Shown here: positions 7,915-16,198 of the stretch, piece by piece
Numbering within the stretch: position 1 is the stretch's first letter
How the letters are laid out: each line of letters opens with the position of its first letter
Assembly: GCA_030765525.1 (NCBI GenBank)
Contig: JAVCCK010000046.1
Coordinates: 1 to 64,000 of the forward strand
DNA length: 64,000 nt
Reading direction: 5' to 3'
Origin: Candidatus Lernaella stagnicola
GTDB taxonomy: Bacteria > Lernaellota > Lernaellaia > Lernaellales > Lernaellaceae
The notes under the pieces: generated by a model
Told to the model about the DNA's origin: nothing
Seen by the model: the letters and a program-made list of their open reading frames with translations, nothing else
The model's database searches: none
Made by a program: the position numbers and the translations under genes

Positions 7915-8799
7915 GTGACTCGTCGAGGAGTTCGCGAATTTTTAGCCACAAAAACCATGCGAGTGGCGGTGTACTTCGTCAATTCGCTGGTCTTTTTGAT
8001 GATCATCGGTCTGCTGCTGAAATCGCGCCCGATCCTCGAACAGCACACGCTGTGGGAGATGCTGTCCTCCGATACGTGGCGGCCGCTGCGCGGCCAGTTT
8101 GGTTTCTTCCCCTTCATTGTGGGCACGATCGAGATCACGTTGTTGTCCATGGCGCTGGCGGTGCCGCCGTGCCTGCTGGCCGCGATCTACCTCGCCGAGT
8201 TCGCACGCCCCCGTGTGCGCGACGCCTTGCGTGTCGTGATCGATTTGATGGCCGGCATTCCGTCGGTTGTCTATGGACTGTTCGGCGTGATTATCATTGT
8301 GCCCATGGTACGCGAATTCGGCCTGTTACTGGGTCGCCACACCACGGGTTACAGCCTGCTGGCCGGCGGTATCATTCTGGCCATCATGGTCGTGCCGATC
8401 ATCACCTCGGTAACCACCGAAGTTTTACTCACCGTTCCCGTGGAAGCCCGCGAGTCCACAATGGCCTTGGGGGCGACGCGTTGGGAGACGGTTAAGCACG
8501 TGGTGCTCAAGCAAGGGCGACAAGGCGTTATATCGGCGATCGTTTTGGGTTTCGCGCGCGCTTTCGGCGAGACGATCGCGGTGATGATGGTGGTGGGCAA
8601 CGTGGCGAAGTTGCCGCACTCGGTGTTCGATCCGGCCTATCCCTTGCCCGCGCTCATTGCCAACAACTATGGGGAAGTCATGTCGATTCCGCTTTATGAT
8701 TCTGCGTTGCTGTTCGCGGCGTTGATTCTGCTCGTCGTCGTCGGCGGATTCCACTTGGCGGCGCATCTGACGCTGACGCGTCTGCGGCGGGGGGAATAA
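7915..8799 (+). CDS. pstC: Phosphate ABC transporter permease PstC
   Basis: A 294-residue inner-membrane permease subunit that with PstA forms the phosphate channel. It has about six hydrophobic segments and the BPD-transport EAA-type loop around 'ESTMALGATRWETVKHVVLKQGRQGVISAIVLGFARAFGET', here split by me over its cytoplasmic coupling helix. It starts with GTG at 7915, 15 bases after the pstS stop, with GGGAG upstream. The 'DLMAGIPSVVYGLFG' segment is characteristic of PstC/PstA. The order after pstS and before pstA supports the C assignment. Confidence 0.92.
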   Translation: MTRRGVREFLATKTMRVAVYFVNSLVFLMIIGLLLKSRPILEQHTLWEMLSSDTWRPLRGQFGFFPFIVGTIEITLLSMALAVPPCLLAAIYLAEFARPRVRDALRVVIDLMAGIPSVVYGLFGVIIIVPMVREFGLLLGRHTTGYSLLAGGIILAIMVVPIITSVTTEVLLTVPVEARESTMALGATRWETVKHVVLKQGRQGVISAIVLGFARAFGETIAVMMVVGNVAKLPHSVFDPAYPLPALIANNYGEVMSIPLYDSALLFAALILLVVVGGFHLAAHLTLTRLRRGE

Positions 8800-8800
8800 G

Positions 8801-9655
8801 TTGTACATACGTCGCCGTCGCCGCATCGAATTGCTCATGAAAGGGCTGATGATCACCTCGCTCACCGTGATCGTCGGGGTATTGGTCGCCATCATCGTGG
8901 TGATTCTCATCCGCGGCGGCCGCGCGCTGAGCCTCGAAATGATTTTTCAGACACCCAAGGGCGGGTACTATCTGGGCAAAGGCGGCGGGATCGCCAACGC
9001 CATCGTCGGCTCCCTGTGTCTGGGTTTTGGCGCAATGTTTGTGTCGCTGTTCATCTCCCTGCCGGTCGCTTTCGCCCTGCAACGCGAGTACACGAATCGC
9101 ACCCTGGCCGCGGTCACCAAGCTGGCGCTCGATATCCTGTGGGGCACGCCCTCCATCGTATACGGCGCGTTTGGTTTCGTGATCATGGTGTTTTTCGGGC
9201 TGCACGTCTCGATGCTGGGCGGCATTATCGCCCTATCGTTTCTCATGCTGCCGATCATGACCCGCGCCATGGACGAAATCATTCGCATGGTGCCGGTCGA
9301 GCTGAAAGAAATTTCTTACTCATTGGGCGCCACGAAACTGGAAACTTCGGTAGGCGTCGTGTTTCGCCAAGCGCTGCCGGGAATCATCACCGGCATGATG
9401 CTGGCCTTCGGGCGGGGCATCGGCGACGCGGCGTCCATTTTGTTCACCGCGGGCTATACGGATTTCATGCCGCGCTCGATTTTTGACCCGGTGGCGTCGT
9501 TGCCCCTGGCCGTGTTTTTCCAGATCGGCACGCCGTTTCCGGAAGTACAGCAACGCGCCTACGCAGCGGCGTTGATTTTGTTGGTGATCGTGTTGGCGGT
9601 GAATTTGATCGCCCGGTTGCTCCATCACCGCTTGTCGAGAAACATCATACGGTAG
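8801..9655 (+). CDS. pstA: Phosphate ABC transporter permease PstA
   Basis: A 284-residue permease with six predicted transmembrane segments, the second half of the phosphate channel. It contains 'DILWGTPSIVYGAFGF' and the coupling loop 'EISYSLGATKLETSVGVVFRQALPG'. TTG at 8801 follows one base after the pstC stop and has GGGGG just upstream, so translation is coupled. An alternative ATG at 8837 would drop twelve mostly Arg residues. It lies 9 bases ahead of pstB. Confidence 0.92.
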   Translation: MYIRRRRRIELLMKGLMITSLTVIVGVLVAIIVVILIRGGRALSLEMIFQTPKGGYYLGKGGGIANAIVGSLCLGFGAMFVSLFISLPVAFALQREYTNRTLAAVTKLALDILWGTPSIVYGAFGFVIMVFFGLHVSMLGGIIALSFLMLPIMTRAMDEIIRMVPVELKEISYSLGATKLETSVGVVFRQALPGIITGMMLAFGRGIGDAASILFTAGYTDFMPRSIFDPVASLPLAVFFQIGTPFPEVQQRAYAAALILLVIVLAVNLIARLLHHRLSRNIIR

Positions 9656-9664
9656 GAAAGAGTT

Positions 9665-10561
9665 ATGCCGCACATCAGCGTCCGCCATCTCAACGTCTTT
9701 TACGGCAATGAACATGCCCTCAAGGACGTGTCCGTCGATATCCCTGACGGCAATATTACCGCCATCATCGGGCCATCGGGATGCGGCAAAACAACCTTGC
9801 TGAAAAGCTTGAACCGCCTGATCGACCTCTACGACGGCACGCGCGCCGAGGGCCAGATACTCATCGACGGCCAAAACATCCTGGCGTCCGACGCCGACGT
9901 GTTGTCGCTGCGCAAGAAAATCGGCTACCTCGCCCAGCGCCCCTACCCCCTGCCCATGTCGATTACCGACAACATCACCTTCGGGCCGCGCATCCACGGC
10001 ATGAAGGGCGACGACCTCCTCGCCCGACTCGCCCACCATATGCGGCGCCACGAACTACCCGATTTTGACCCCGACGCGGCCCTGAAGCAGGCGCAATCGG
10101 TCAAGCGCGGCGAATTGACCCTGCTGGTCGAATTCTATCTGCGCCTGGCCGGTTTGTGGGAGGAAGTCAAAGATCGCCTCACCTCGCCCGCCTCGCGCCT
10201 TTCCATCGGCCAACAACAGCGCCTGGCACTCGCCCGCACGCTGTCGGTCGAACCGGAAGTCATCCTCGCCGACGAGCCCACTTCCGCCCTCGACCCGATT
10301 TCCGCCAATGCCATTGAAAAACGTTTTCAACTGCTGAAGAGCGACTATTCGATCATCGTCGTCACTCATATCCTGCGCCAGGCCCGCCGCATCGCCGATC
10401 ACGTTCTGTTCATGTATTTGGGCGAACTGATCGAACATGCCCCGGCCGAGCAATTCTTCACGGCGCCGCAGGATGTCCGCACGCAGCGCTATATCTCCGG
10501 CGAAGTTCTACTTACCGCCAACGGCACCCAAACGCCGGCGGCGGACGGTGACGCCGACTAA
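9665..10561 (+). CDS. pstB: Phosphate ABC transporter ATPase PstB, with insertion
   Basis: A 298-residue cytoplasmic ATPase that powers phosphate import. Walker A is GPSGCGKT at residues 36-43, the Q-loop region is 'AQRPYPLPMSITDNITFG' at about 90-107, and Walker B plus D-loop is 'VILADEPTSALD' at 199-210. Two oddities: the signature is LSIGQQQR rather than LSGGQQQR, and about 35 extra residues (about 120-165) lie between the Q-loop and the signature, making it longer than the usual 250-260 residues. AGGAAAG precedes ATG 9665. Last gene of the operon; no phoU follows. The downstream gap to 10755 (194 bases) shows no obvious terminator. Confidence 0.92.
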   Translation: MPHISVRHLNVFYGNEHALKDVSVDIPDGNITAIIGPSGCGKTTLLKSLNRLIDLYDGTRAEGQILIDGQNILASDADVLSLRKKIGYLAQRPYPLPMSITDNITFGPRIHGMKGDDLLARLAHHMRRHELPDFDPDAALKQAQSVKRGELTLLVEFYLRLAGLWEEVKDRLTSPASRLSIGQQQRLALARTLSVEPEVILADEPTSALDPISANAIEKRFQLLKSDYSIIVVTHILRQARRIADHVLFMYLGELIEHAPAEQFFTAPQDVRTQRYISGEVLLTANGTQTPAADGDAD

Positions 10562-10755
10562 TCAAGATTCAGTCAAATCTCGCGGTTTTTGCGCCAGACG
10601 TCTTGTGCCGCGCCGTCGGCCTCGGTAATCTTCTTAATTGAAAAGTGATGTTGTGTCGGTTGTTTTGATGGCACGCTTTCCATCCCGCCCACATGCTATT
10701 GGAAGTAATGCGCCGACACACGGGAAACATGGCTTCATTCTGGGGGATGCCCGCC

Positions 10756-12750
10756 ATGAAATCTCTACACCAAAGGCGGTGGTGTCTGCTTCTGTGCCTT
10801 TGCGTCGTCGGCTTGGCACTGGCGGCCTGCAGCGGTGGGGGTGACGCGAATCACGACAACGGGCGATCCGAGAGCGATGATGACGACGACGATCATCCGC
10901 TCGACGGTGCGGTAATCGAGAGCATCGAGCCCGACGAGTTCGAGAACCTCCTTCCCACCATCGTCACGATCACCGCGAATAAGCTGCCGGAAACCGTGGA
11001 CGAAATCCGTTTCGCCGACACGCTCCTGGAGAATTTCACGCGCCTCTCGGCTACCGTGGTGGTCGTCACCGTGCCGTCGGGTTTCATTCCCGACGTGTAC
11101 GACGTTCAAGTCGAAGGCAACCAGGGAAGAGTCGTAGCGCTCGAAGGCGTAACGGTGCGCGACGCCCTGACGCCCTTTGCGTGGCTGACCGGCGTGGTGC
11201 GCGACCGCGACGGCGAACCGATCGAAGGCTTGGACGTGTTTTCCACCGCCGGATCAGATAGCAGCCGCACCGGTTCCAGCGGACTTTTTGACCTGTTGGT
11301 CCGCCAAGGGCCGGCCGAATTACACGCCCTCAATTCGGATTGGGACGGCGTACCGGGTATTCCGATCGGTGAAACCACGCTGTTGGCCGAAACCTATTTC
11401 ACCGACGATGAGCAATTCGATTTCACGCTGCGCTACCACTACCTCAGCGGGCACATCGCCGGCGACGACGGCGACGATCTTGCCGCCGCGGGCGTACAAA
11501 TCTTCCACGTTGCCGAATACGGCGTGGTCGGCGCCGCCACGACCGACTTCTCCGGCGAGTTCGACATTCCGCTGTATCCCGGCGATTACACCCTGCTGGC
11601 GCAGCCGCCGGAGGAAACGACGCTGGCTCCCTACTACCTGCCCCAGTTCAGGTTTGACGCCGACGACGTTTTCTCCGCCCACCTCGACGAAGGCCTGATG
11701 CTCTTCGGACAGATCACCGATCGCAACGGCGAGGGTTTGCACGAACTGGCCGTCACGCCGCATTTCGTGGCCGACAAGCATGTCGCCATGGGCAGCGTGT
11801 ACACGGACATTGCGGGGGAATATACGACCTTCCTTTCGCCGGGCGAATACTTCGTCAATCTCAGCGATCCGTATCATGCGTGCCCCTGGTTGCCGGCGGT
11901 GCCCAACTTCTCTTTCGATCATCTCTACCTCAACGCCGACACCGAACGAAATTACGAATTCGACTACGTCGATATTGATATCGCGGTGCGCTTCGCCGGC
12001 GAGCGATTTACGAATAATGTCCGCATTCAATTGCGTAATCTCGAAGACGAGCGTTTCAGCGTTTCGCTTCAGTACCCGGGAGAATGCGACGCCCGCGTGA
12101 TTGCCGGCAATTACGATGTCTTCCTTTCGCCCGACGCCGGGCTGGGCGCGTCCGCCACGCGACTCACCGGCGTGCGTATCGATGCCGAAAACACCTACAC
12201 GTGGAGTCTGAGCCCCGGCGCTCGAGTCAGCGGCGTTCTGACCGATCAGGACGAGGAACCGCTGGCCGATTTCAACGTCTGCGCGTTCGATTTCGACGGT
12301 GACCCCTTCGCGCTGCCGATCAGCATGTGTTGGACGACGACCGAGGACGGCGGGTTTCTGCTCGATCTACATCCCGGCATCTACAACCTCAAAGTGAGTC
12401 GTGAGGACGGCCTCGAAGGCCCCGTCGTCGCCGGCGTGTACTACGAATTGATGGATTTCCCCGTCACCGGCGAGATGAACCTTCCGCTTTCCATCGAACT
12501 GCACACGCTGGCCGGACAAGTGCGCCTGGCCGGCGAGAAGGCGCCGCTTTGGCGGGTGGAAATGAATTCATCGAGCCGTTTCGCTTCGCTGATCACCGAC
12601 ACCAAGGGCCGTTTTGAGATCGTCACGCCGGCCGACATGTTCGAGTTCGTGTTTTTCCCTCCCGAACGCGATCTCGCCCGGCCTTATTACACCGGCCCGC
12701 AAACGATTGACGGCGATTACGATATTCACATCAATATTCCGCGGGATTGA
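10756..12750 (+). CDS. Lipoprotein with IPT-like domain and five CarboxypepD-reg-like repeats
   Basis: A 664-residue surface-type protein. The signal peptide ends in ALAAC (Cys25), followed by a short acidic spacer with six Asp. Residues 50-140 resemble an IPT/TIG fold ('IESIEPDEFENLLPTIVTI...'). Then come at least five copies of a carboxypeptidase-regulatory-like (Ig-like) unit of 75-110 residues, each opening LxGxVxDxxGxPL and closing with a GxFxxxLxPGxYxL-type strand. These are about residues 150, 230, 315, 490 and 590. Such modules are structural and bind other proteins or glycans. ATG 10756 gives the signal peptide and has GGGGGA nearby; an earlier in-frame ATG at 10693 does not. The pyruvyl transferase gene follows 35 bases later and may be co-transcribed. 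Confidence 0.82.
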   Translation: MKSLHQRRWCLLLCLCVVGLALAACSGGGDANHDNGRSESDDDDDDHPLDGAVIESIEPDEFENLLPTIVTITANKLPETVDEIRFADTLLENFTRLSATVVVVTVPSGFIPDVYDVQVEGNQGRVVALEGVTVRDALTPFAWLTGVVRDRDGEPIEGLDVFSTAGSDSSRTGSSGLFDLLVRQGPAELHALNSDWDGVPGIPIGETTLLAETYFTDDEQFDFTLRYHYLSGHIAGDDGDDLAAAGVQIFHVAEYGVVGAATTDFSGEFDIPLYPGDYTLLAQPPEETTLAPYYLPQFRFDADDVFSAHLDEGLMLFGQITDRNGEGLHELAVTPHFVADKHVAMGSVYTDIAGEYTTFLSPGEYFVNLSDPYHACPWLPAVPNFSFDHLYLNADTERNYEFDYVDIDIAVRFAGERFTNNVRIQLRNLEDERFSVSLQYPGECDARVIAGNYDVFLSPDAGLGASATRLTGVRIDAENTYTWSLSPGARVSGVLTDQDEEPLADFNVCAFDFDGDPFALPISMCWTTTEDGGFLLDLHPGIYNLKVSREDGLEGPVVAGVYYELMDFPVTGEMNLPLSIELHTLAGQVRLAGEKAPLWRVEMNSSSRFASLITDTKGRFEIVTPADMFEFVFFPPERDLARPYYTGPQTIDGDYDIHINIPRD

Positions 12751-12785
12751 TCGCGGCCGCCGCGCGAATGTGGTAACGTCGCGCC

Positions 12786-13982
12786 ATGGCGGAAACCACC
12801 CTCGGCTTGCTCGGATTGTACCGCTGCGGCAACCTCGGCGATGAAGCCATCTGGCGCGCCTTCGTCGATGGCATACGCGACGTTTCACCGACGCTTCACC
12901 TGCGAATGGTCACCTACGGCCCCGGCGGTTTCGACGCCGCCTGGATCCCCGACGACCCCGTGGCTGCCGACGGCGTCCTGCATCAACTCGCCCTCGACGC
13001 CCGGCACGCGCGGCGTTTCGATTGGATGTACTGGTTGCCCGTCGGCGTCGTGCGCTTCCTGCGCGAACTGGCCGGAACGCAGGCGCTCTGGTATGCCGGT
13101 GGGCATTGGATTCACGATCTTTCCCTGACCACGCTGGCCGGAATCCTCGCCCCCATCGTGTGGTCGCGATGGCGCGGGCGCAGCGCGGGTTTCGTCAACG
13201 TCGGCGTCGGCCCCTTGGCCACGGCCGCGGGTCGCCGACTGGCGCGGCACGGCCTGCACGGCGTCGAGCCGCTCGTCGTGCGTGACGAACACTCGGCGAA
13301 AGTGCTGCGCGGCGCGGGCGTGCGTCAATCGGCCTCAGTCGCCGCCGACACGGCCCACCTGCTCGACCCCGCTCCGCCGGAACTTATCGAGGAAGCCTGG
13401 ACCCAACTGGTGGGTTCCGAACAACGGCCGGTCGTAGGCCTGGTGCCCTGCGCGTGGTTCAAGCTCGCCGATTTGTACCGGCCCGACACGCGCTTGGTGG
13501 ACACGATGATCGCTTCGCTGGCCGATCTGGTCCGCCGTCTGGAGGCGGCTGGTCATGCGGTTGTGCTGCTGCCCACGATGCTGCCCGAGGACGAAATCGT
13601 CGCCCACCGCATCGCCTCCCGCGCCGATGACCTGCCGCGTGTCGCGCCGATTCGCGACTGGCCCGCACGCACTTTGCTTGGTGTGATCGGTCGCTTGCGC
13701 GCGCTGGTTTCGTTCCGCATGCACCCGGTGTTGTTCGCCAACCGCATGCGCACGCCCTTTGTCGCGCTCGATTACGCGCCGAAAGTGCGCAGCCTGGTGG
13801 CGGATCTCGGTCTATCGCGTTGGTTGGTTCCGCTGGATGACAACTGGCCGGCGGCAATGACGGAAAAAGTCGAACAATTGTTAGCCGACCCCGACCCCTT
13901 CGCCGGGGCTACGGACTTGGAAGCCCTGCGCGAGCGCGCCCGTGCCGGCATTATCGCGGCGTTGGCGACCCTTCCTGATTGA
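12786..13982 (+). CDS. Polysaccharide pyruvyl transferase family protein
   Basis: A 398-residue cytoplasmic enzyme of the polysaccharide pyruvyl transferase (CsaB-like) family, which adds pyruvate ketals from phosphoenolpyruvate to sugars of cell-wall or exopolysaccharides. Seen in sequence: N-terminal 'GLLGLYRCGNLGDEAI' (donor-site glycine motif), 'LWYAGGHWIHD' at about residue 100, 'VSFRMHPVLFA' at about 315 and 'YAPKVRSLV' at about 336; the last two are the most conserved blocks of the family. Its target glycan cannot be read from the window, but several SGNH and GT-C-like membrane proteins elsewhere in the window fit a surface-glycan theme. Confidence 0.88.
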   Translation: MAETTLGLLGLYRCGNLGDEAIWRAFVDGIRDVSPTLHLRMVTYGPGGFDAAWIPDDPVAADGVLHQLALDARHARRFDWMYWLPVGVVRFLRELAGTQALWYAGGHWIHDLSLTTLAGILAPIVWSRWRGRSAGFVNVGVGPLATAAGRRLARHGLHGVEPLVVRDEHSAKVLRGAGVRQSASVAADTAHLLDPAPPELIEEAWTQLVGSEQRPVVGLVPCAWFKLADLYRPDTRLVDTMIASLADLVRRLEAAGHAVVLLPTMLPEDEIVAHRIASRADDLPRVAPIRDWPARTLLGVIGRLRALVSFRMHPVLFANRMRTPFVALDYAPKVRSLVADLGLSRWLVPLDDNWPAAMTEKVEQLLADPDPFAGATDLEALRERARAGIIAALATLPD

Positions 13983-14003
13983 TCTCATTGGAAAGGCGGG
14001 CGG

Positions 14004-14765
14004 TCAGTCGTCGACGGCGATAATTTCTTCGGCTAAGGCCGAGAGCATTTCGGCGCCGCGGCTGCGGGGCGCGTAATCCCAGATGGTCTGGCCCATGCTT
14101 TGCGCTTCGTCGATCGCCACGTTGTACCCGATGACCGACTTCGCCAGGCTTTCGCCGAAGAACTCCCGCAGCTTGCCCAAAATCGCGTCGGCGAGGCGGG
14201 TGCGGCGATACAAGGTCGGCACGACCATCGAGATTTTCAAATCGCGCTTCTTGTACGTTCGGCGAACGTTCTCGACGGTCTCCAGAATCTCGCTCGCGCC
14301 GTCCAGCGCCAGGTACGTAAGACTCACCGGAATGACGATTTCCTTAACCGCCATCATGATGTTGAGCGTCAGTAAACCCAACGACGGCGGGCTGTCGATG
14401 ACGATCCAATCGTAACCCCGCAGGCGGTCGAGCTTGTTCTTCAACTTGAACACGCGGTCTTCGTCGTTCGCGGTCAGCACGGTGAAATCCACCAGCGACT
14501 TGTTGGCGACGATCACGTTCAGGTTTTCATCGGAGGTCGAAAATACGGCGTCGCGGGCCGCGACATCCGGATTGGTCAACACATCGAATATGCTCGGTTG
14601 AATCGCCACCACATCGAAGCCCAGGGACTTGCCCACTTGCCCCTGCGGGTCCATGTCGATCAAGCAGACCTTGTCGCCGCGCCGCGCCAGGTACGAGGAG
14701 ATGTTCACGGCGAACGTCGTCTTGCAACTGCCGCCCTTTTCGTTGACGAAAGCGATTTTCCGCAT
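14004..14765 (-). CDS. ParA/Soj-family partition ATPase
   Basis: A 253-residue ParA-type ATPase. It has the deviant Walker A KGGSCKTT (residues 10-17, signature Lys10), Walker A' 'VCLIDMDPQGQVGKSLG' and Walker B 'YDWIVIDSPPSLGLLTLN'. Such proteins bind the nucleoid as ATP dimers and position plasmids, chromosomes or protein cargo. No ParB gene or parS-like repeat is nearby; instead the upstream gene, 28 bases away, encodes a coiled-coil/phasin-like protein. That resembles orphan ParA systems that place cargo, such as McdAB. ATG 14765 is used; GTG immediately before it (14768) has the same AGGAG and is an equally possible start. About 20 bases separate its stop from the pyruvyl transferase stop. 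Confidence 0.9.
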   Translation of the reverse strand: MRKIAFVNEKGGSCKTTFAVNISSYLARRGDKVCLIDMDPQGQVGKSLGFDVVAIQPSIFDVLTNPDVAARDAVFSTSDENLNVIVANKSLVDFTVLTANDEDRVFKLKNKLDRLRGYDWIVIDSPPSLGLLTLNIMMAVKEIVIPVSLTYLALDGASEILETVENVRRTYKKRDLKISMVVPTLYRRTRLADAILGKLREFFGESLAKSVIGYNVAIDEAQSMGQTIWDYAPRSRGAEMLSALAEEIIAVDD

Positions 14766-14793
14766 CACGGTTTTTCTCCTCTCGGCGACCGCG

Positions 14794-15126
14794 CTAACGA
14801 CCGTTCGCTTCTTCCCATCGGTCGGCCAATTTCTCCAACCGGGAGGCCATGGCGTCGAGCCGCGTTTCCATTTTGCTGATCGTGTCGCCCAACTTCACGA
14901 CCTTGCGCACCAAGTCGTCGTAGTCGGCCTTCGTGGGCACGTTGACCATGTTGAGCACCAAGCGCAGATTGCGGTCGACGGCGCCTTTGGTTTCGTCGGC
15001 GCGTCGAATCGCCCGGCCCAGCGCTTCGGCGAAGCGGGGGTTGGACAAGAGTTCATCGGCGATGTCCTGCAACTTCTCTTCGCTTGCGTCGACCAGCCGG
15101 CCGACGAGGTTCTTCGACTCGCTCAT
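14794..15126 (-). CDS. Phasin-like / PHA-granule-associated-like coiled-coil protein
   Basis: A 110-residue, mostly helical protein. The segment 'NVPTKADYDDLVRKVVKLGDTISKMETRLDAMASRLEKLADR' (here residues about 63-104; key pattern NxPTKADxxxL followed by heptads) resembles the C-terminal part of polyhydroxyalkanoate granule-associated proteins. The N-terminal half has 'LVDASEEKLQDIADELLSNPRFAEAL'. It is translated just upstream of the ParA gene with a 28-base gap and shares a strong promoter. It may link granules or another cargo to ParA, or act as a ParA activator. ATG 15126 was chosen; the longer in-frame start runs over the promoter. A genuine phasin role is not proven because no PHA synthase is in the window. 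Confidence 0.7.
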   Translation of the reverse strand: MSESKNLVGRLVDASEEKLQDIADELLSNPRFAEALGRAIRRADETKGAVDRNLRLVLNMVNVPTKADYDDLVRKVVKLGDTISKMETRLDAMASRLEKLADRWEEANGR

Positions 15127-15160
15127 TGTAGTTTCGATCCTTTTTATGGGGCGAAAAAAA

Positions 15161-15189
15161 ACGGTACGGTGACGGCGAATGGATGTCAA
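15161..15189 (-). promoter_or_regulatory. Promoter of the phasin-like/ParA operon
   Basis: On the minus strand, TTGACA (15189-15184, perfect -35) and TACCGT (15166-15161) are separated by 17 bases. They lie about 35 bases upstream of ATG 15126. Confidence 0.55.
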
Positions 15190-15244
15190 GGTTGCGCCCG
15201 GCGCCCGATTGTTGACACCGGCGGTTAACGCTAAGTTGACGGCC

Positions 15245-16198
15245 ATGATGAACCCTCCGCGTTACTGGTTGCGACTGGCGCTCGGCCTGCTTTGCCTGAC
15301 CGGTCTGGTCGCGTGCGATAAGAATCCGACCGCGCCGCCGCCTGAGTCGACAACGTCGCCGCAATCCACACCGGCCGCCCCCAACGCGGGCGACCTGGAC
15401 CCCGTGCGCTCCGTGTACGCCTACGGCTTCGATGAGGCGCCCGACGCGCGCTGGCAAAAAGAACTGGTCGACCACCTGCAAACCAACATCCGCTGGAACC
15501 TTTCGTCCCACCGCGCCGACTTGCGCGACATGGTCCGTTTGCCGAGCATCACGGTGCCTCTGGGCACCTCCGGGGTCGCGTTGCGTGACGACCAGCACCT
15601 GCCCGCCGGGACCCATCGCGTGCCCGCGTTCTATCTCGATCGCTACGAAACCAGCAACGCGCAATACAACGAATGCGTAGCCGCGAAGCAATGCCTCCCC
15701 ATCGAAAAGATGCCCATCATCCGCGATCACTGGCTGCCCGATCACCCGGCGCTTCTTTCTTACAAGCAGGCCGAACGCTACTGCCTGTGGCGCGGCAAAC
15801 GACTGCCCGGCGAGTTCGAATGGGAACGCGCCGCCCGCGGGGCACAAGGCGCAACCTACCCCTGGGGCGAAGAGCCGCCGACCGGGAAACGCGCCAACTT
15901 ATGCGGCGCGCAGTGTGAGATGGATTGGGCCACCGCCGATTGGAATGACGGCTACCCCTATTCCGCGCCGGTCACCGCCCTCGCGGCGGGCGACACGGCC
16001 TCGGGTCTGCGTCACATGTGCGGAAACGTGAAGGAGTGGGTGACCACCGCGGAATCTTTACCCGCTCACCATTACGTGGCACGCGGCTCGTCGTGGTATT
16101 CGGGCCTCGCCGAAGCGCCGTCCTACTACCGGCAAATCTGGCACGCCGGCGTACGCCTGGACGACAAGGGCGTTCGCTGCGCCGTCACGGCGCGGTAA
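15245..16198 (+). CDS. Lipoprotein with FGE-sulfatase (SUMF1-like) domain
   Basis: A 317-residue lipoprotein with signal peptide ending LVAC (Cys24), a Pro/Thr/Ser linker and a formylglycine-generating-enzyme-like domain from about residue 95. Seen: 'FYLDRYETSNAQYNECV', 'RLPGEFEWERAARG', 'YPWGEEPP', 'GLRHMCGNVKEWV' and 'ARGSSWYSG', the family's conserved blocks. No sulfatase gene is nearby. In bacteria many such domains are not sulfatase maturases but structural or binding modules, and the two Cys needed for true FGE activity could not be aligned with confidence. It converges with and overlaps the transpeptidase gene by 14 bases. ATG 15245 or 15248 gives the signal peptide. Confidence 0.85.
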   Translation: MMNPPRYWLRLALGLLCLTGLVACDKNPTAPPPESTTSPQSTPAAPNAGDLDPVRSVYAYGFDEAPDARWQKELVDHLQTNIRWNLSSHRADLRDMVRLPSITVPLGTSGVALRDDQHLPAGTHRVPAFYLDRYETSNAQYNECVAAKQCLPIEKMPIIRDHWLPDHPALLSYKQAERYCLWRGKRLPGEFEWERAARGAQGATYPWGEEPPTGKRANLCGAQCEMDWATADWNDGYPYSAPVTALAAGDTASGLRHMCGNVKEWVTTAESLPAHHYVARGSSWYSGLAEAPSYYRQIWHAGVRLDDKGVRCAVTAR

